From: Anisakis pegreffii | Taxonomy: Eukaryota; Nematoda; Chromadorea; Rhabditida; Anisakidae | Reading direction: 5' to 3' | DNA length: 64,000 nucleotides | Assembly: GCA_035041965.1 (NCBI GenBank) | Contig: JAPYMA010002898.1 | Location: forward strand, 1 to 64,000 | In this document: positions 62,801-64,000 of the stretch, piece after piece | How the letters are laid out: every line of letters begins with the position of its first letter | How positions within the stretch are numbered: the first letter of the stretch is position 1 | The notes under the pieces: generated by a model | What the model was told of the DNA's origin: nothing | What the model saw: the letters and a program-made list of their open reading frames with translations, nothing else | The model's database searches: none | Translations under genes and position numbers: made by a program

Positions 62801-64000
62801 TTGAAACGTCTCAACAGAGCTATATTAGCGTTCGACGCACTCTCGATTGTACTCGATCAGACACTACAAAAAGTATTTCAACAGTCACTTTTTATTATCT
62901 TCTCATTCATCCACGTTGCAATGGGCTGAATCGCTCATGAATTGAATATTCGCTCAGCGAAAGATCAAATCATTGTAAATTAGCCGTGACCTCTAAATTT
63001 GTTTCTTACTGTCGTTGTTCCTAGAGACAACGAGATATTTTTCGATTCTTTCATTTGCACACTATCTCCTCAGTCGAATTTTCGAATGATTGAACGTTTT
63101 CCTTATCGAAATGATACAGAAAAATTGAAAATAGTATATTCACGGTGCACGAAGTATTTGAATCGTTTGTGAATTTTCTCATCCATATATTGAAAACGAA
63201 TGCTTTTGAGAATACATTCGATTTTAGTGGTGATTTGAATGATTGTTTTTTACTTCTTATTCGTGCATAATTGACTTTCTGAAACGCGATCGTAATATGA
63301 TCACAACATGTTTTGTGATGCGATGCTGGCAGCTGATAATGAGTCGAGATCGTTTAAAACTTTATGTGTGCACACAGGTCGCAAAACCGATTGTGACAAG
63401 CGAAATAAAAGTAAACAAAATATTTTTGCTGTTTTATGATGATTTCTACTTTTGTGTTTCTTACAGGGCGAAAGCGAAATTACCGCTCTCAGTGATGAAA
63501 AACACGACTTGGGTATGTTAATTATCTTCTATATTGAGATTATCAACTCTGTCCTTTAATGTAGCGGTGAGATGTGTTCGGTAGAAATTTGCTAAAAAGG
63601 CCATAAAATTTCTGGTCATACAAGGTTATCATCACTAGTTAATGGCCAAACTCTAAGTTAATGATCATTTATCACCAAACGTTGGCACATTTTCGATTCT
63701 GTTACTTCATTCGTGCACTGTGACATTATGATATTATTACATTGTATCAAAACATCAGCAAAGAAATTGAAACGGAAAATGAGAAATACAGAAGCAGTTG
63801 AGGTTTGCTCAATGTTGAAAATAAGCGATCCTATCCGTACATAAACTATCGATTTTTCTGACTCACTTAACGAATTTCTGTGTTCGTTTTTAGGGAAAAA
63901 AACGTAAGATTTTTGTTCGAAATTGAATTTCAGAATGTCGAATGTCGTCGCTTATGGAGAAATATGAACGAATGGTATCGGCACTCGATGTGGAACACAG
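44816..64000 (+). CDS. CAP-Gly (CLIP-like) microtubule-binding protein, 3' incomplete
   Basis: Exons: 44816-44839, 44985-45087, 45250-45318, 45665-45780, 51521-51652, 52630-52698, 52913-52981, 53824-54240, 55000-55197, 55394-55595, 61846-62031, about 62227-62387, 62465-62560, 62781-62872, 63333-63377, 63467-63512 and 63934 to the edge. Phases agree except into 53824 and 62227. One CAP-Gly domain lies at the N-terminus: VGKRVIVGKMRTGVLKYVG, GVELD, NGTYQGVKYFEC, KHGIFAPIYRVEL. Then come Ser/Thr/Pro-rich and basic regions (KSGSKKSPTKKSA, KPKPKPKPP, ADKRKPKKEIKSKLSEIL) and the beginning of a coiled coil (SSLMEKYERMVSALDVEH). This layout fits CLIP-170-type plus-end proteins that bind EB1 and tubulin C-termini through CAP-Gly. 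Dynactin p150 (dnc-1) has a similar layout and is the main alternative; the KHGIFAP-type core favours CLIP/CEP350-like. The gene runs off the window. Confidence 0.78.
45801..45848. repeat. 24-bp tandem duplication
   Basis: TTTTTCGTGATTTTCACTTC plus GCCC repeated twice at 24-bp spacing, just inside the intron donor at 45780. Confidence 0.9.
50896..50916. repeat. AAT microsatellite
   Basis: Seven consecutive AAT units inside the large CAP-Gly intron. Confidence 0.9.
52630..52981 (+). other. Tandemly duplicated 69-nt exon in the CAP-Gly gene
   Basis: Exons 52630-52698 and 52913-52981 are each 23 codons, phase 0 at both ends, and encode [V/H]MNGSWN[S/N]DQMFSSNATYT then I[T/N]PA. That is 20 of 23 residues identical. 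Each has its own acceptor (CTTCAG, TTTCAG) and donor (GTATCT, GTGAAT). They could be used together or as alternatives without changing frame. Confidence 0.85.
55596..61845 (+). other. 6.3-kb intron of the CAP-Gly gene
   Basis: Defined by a phase-1 donor (AATCAAG then GTGAAT) and a phase-1 acceptor (AATTTAG). No supported exon lies inside. It contains degenerate telomere-like hexamers (59258-59330) within the longest open frame (59133-59717), which has no family features. Confidence 0.5.
59258..59330 (+). repeat. Degenerate TTAGGC-type hexamers
   Basis: Six-base phasing with units such as TTAAGC, ATAGGC, TTAAAC, CTAAGC and TTTAGC. In the overlapping open frame this gives a two-residue period (LSLGLSLRIGLNL). 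It resembles a degraded array of the nematode telomere unit, here with the G-rich strand on plus, opposite to 24811-24858. Confidence 0.45.

Noticed and set aside
1..64000. tRNA, rRNA, spliced-leader RNA, CRISPR, bacterial operons or intact transposons
   Set aside because: I looked for T-loop motifs, SL-like sequences, regular spaced repeats, Shine-Dalgarno-led gene runs and transposase motifs, and saw none I could support.

Overview
This window looks like AT-rich nematode nuclear DNA. The coding sequence is broken into short exons with GT..AG introns that end in TTTCAG-like acceptors. Two genes belong to the nematode-expanded transthyretin-like (TTR) family. Several start codons sit directly behind a TTTTCAG-type site, as expected for spliced-leader trans-splicing. 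Degenerate TTAGGC-type hexamers, the nematode telomere unit, also occur. I cannot place the species. No gene continues in one open frame, so I built the models by chaining exons whose splice phases agree and whose translations match known families. Database searches were not possible.

Layout. 1-1650: nothing recognised. 1651-5074 (minus): two tandem secreted TTR-like genes with the same four-exon structure. 5075-8058: no gene; a GC-richer patch and an imperfect inverted repeat. 8059-11649 (plus): an RS-rich protein carrying C2H2 fingers and two CCCH fingers of Nab2/ZC3H14 spacing. 12712-17185 (plus): beta-sarcoglycan in six exons. 17186-20900: repeat-bearing intergenic DNA. 21391-22023 (minus): fragments of an unidentified or decayed coding region. 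20936/22548-35042 (plus): a TRPM channel of about 26 exons and about 1,500 residues. It carries a C-terminal NUDT9-H domain, so it is TRPM2-like. 35043-44815: mostly non-coding, with one weak multi-exon candidate. 44816 to the right edge (plus, incomplete): a CAP-Gly, CLIP-like microtubule-binding protein with introns of 5.7 and 6.3 kb, a duplicated 69-nt exon and a probable internal start.

The genes do not form one pathway. Beta-sarcoglycan belongs to the muscle dystrophin-associated complex, the TRPM2-like channel to cation and ADP-ribose signalling, the CAP-Gly protein to microtubule plus ends, the RS/zinc-finger protein to nuclear RNA metabolism, and the TTR-like proteins are secreted.

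The most interesting content is the nematode TRPM2-like channel. It keeps the whole NUDT9-H fold signature but has lost the Nudix catalytic box, and its pore and S2/S3 calcium-site residues are altered. Next come the near-identical duplicated exon in the CAP-Gly gene, several strong intronic hairpins, and a repeat family shared by two introns of the sarcoglycan gene.
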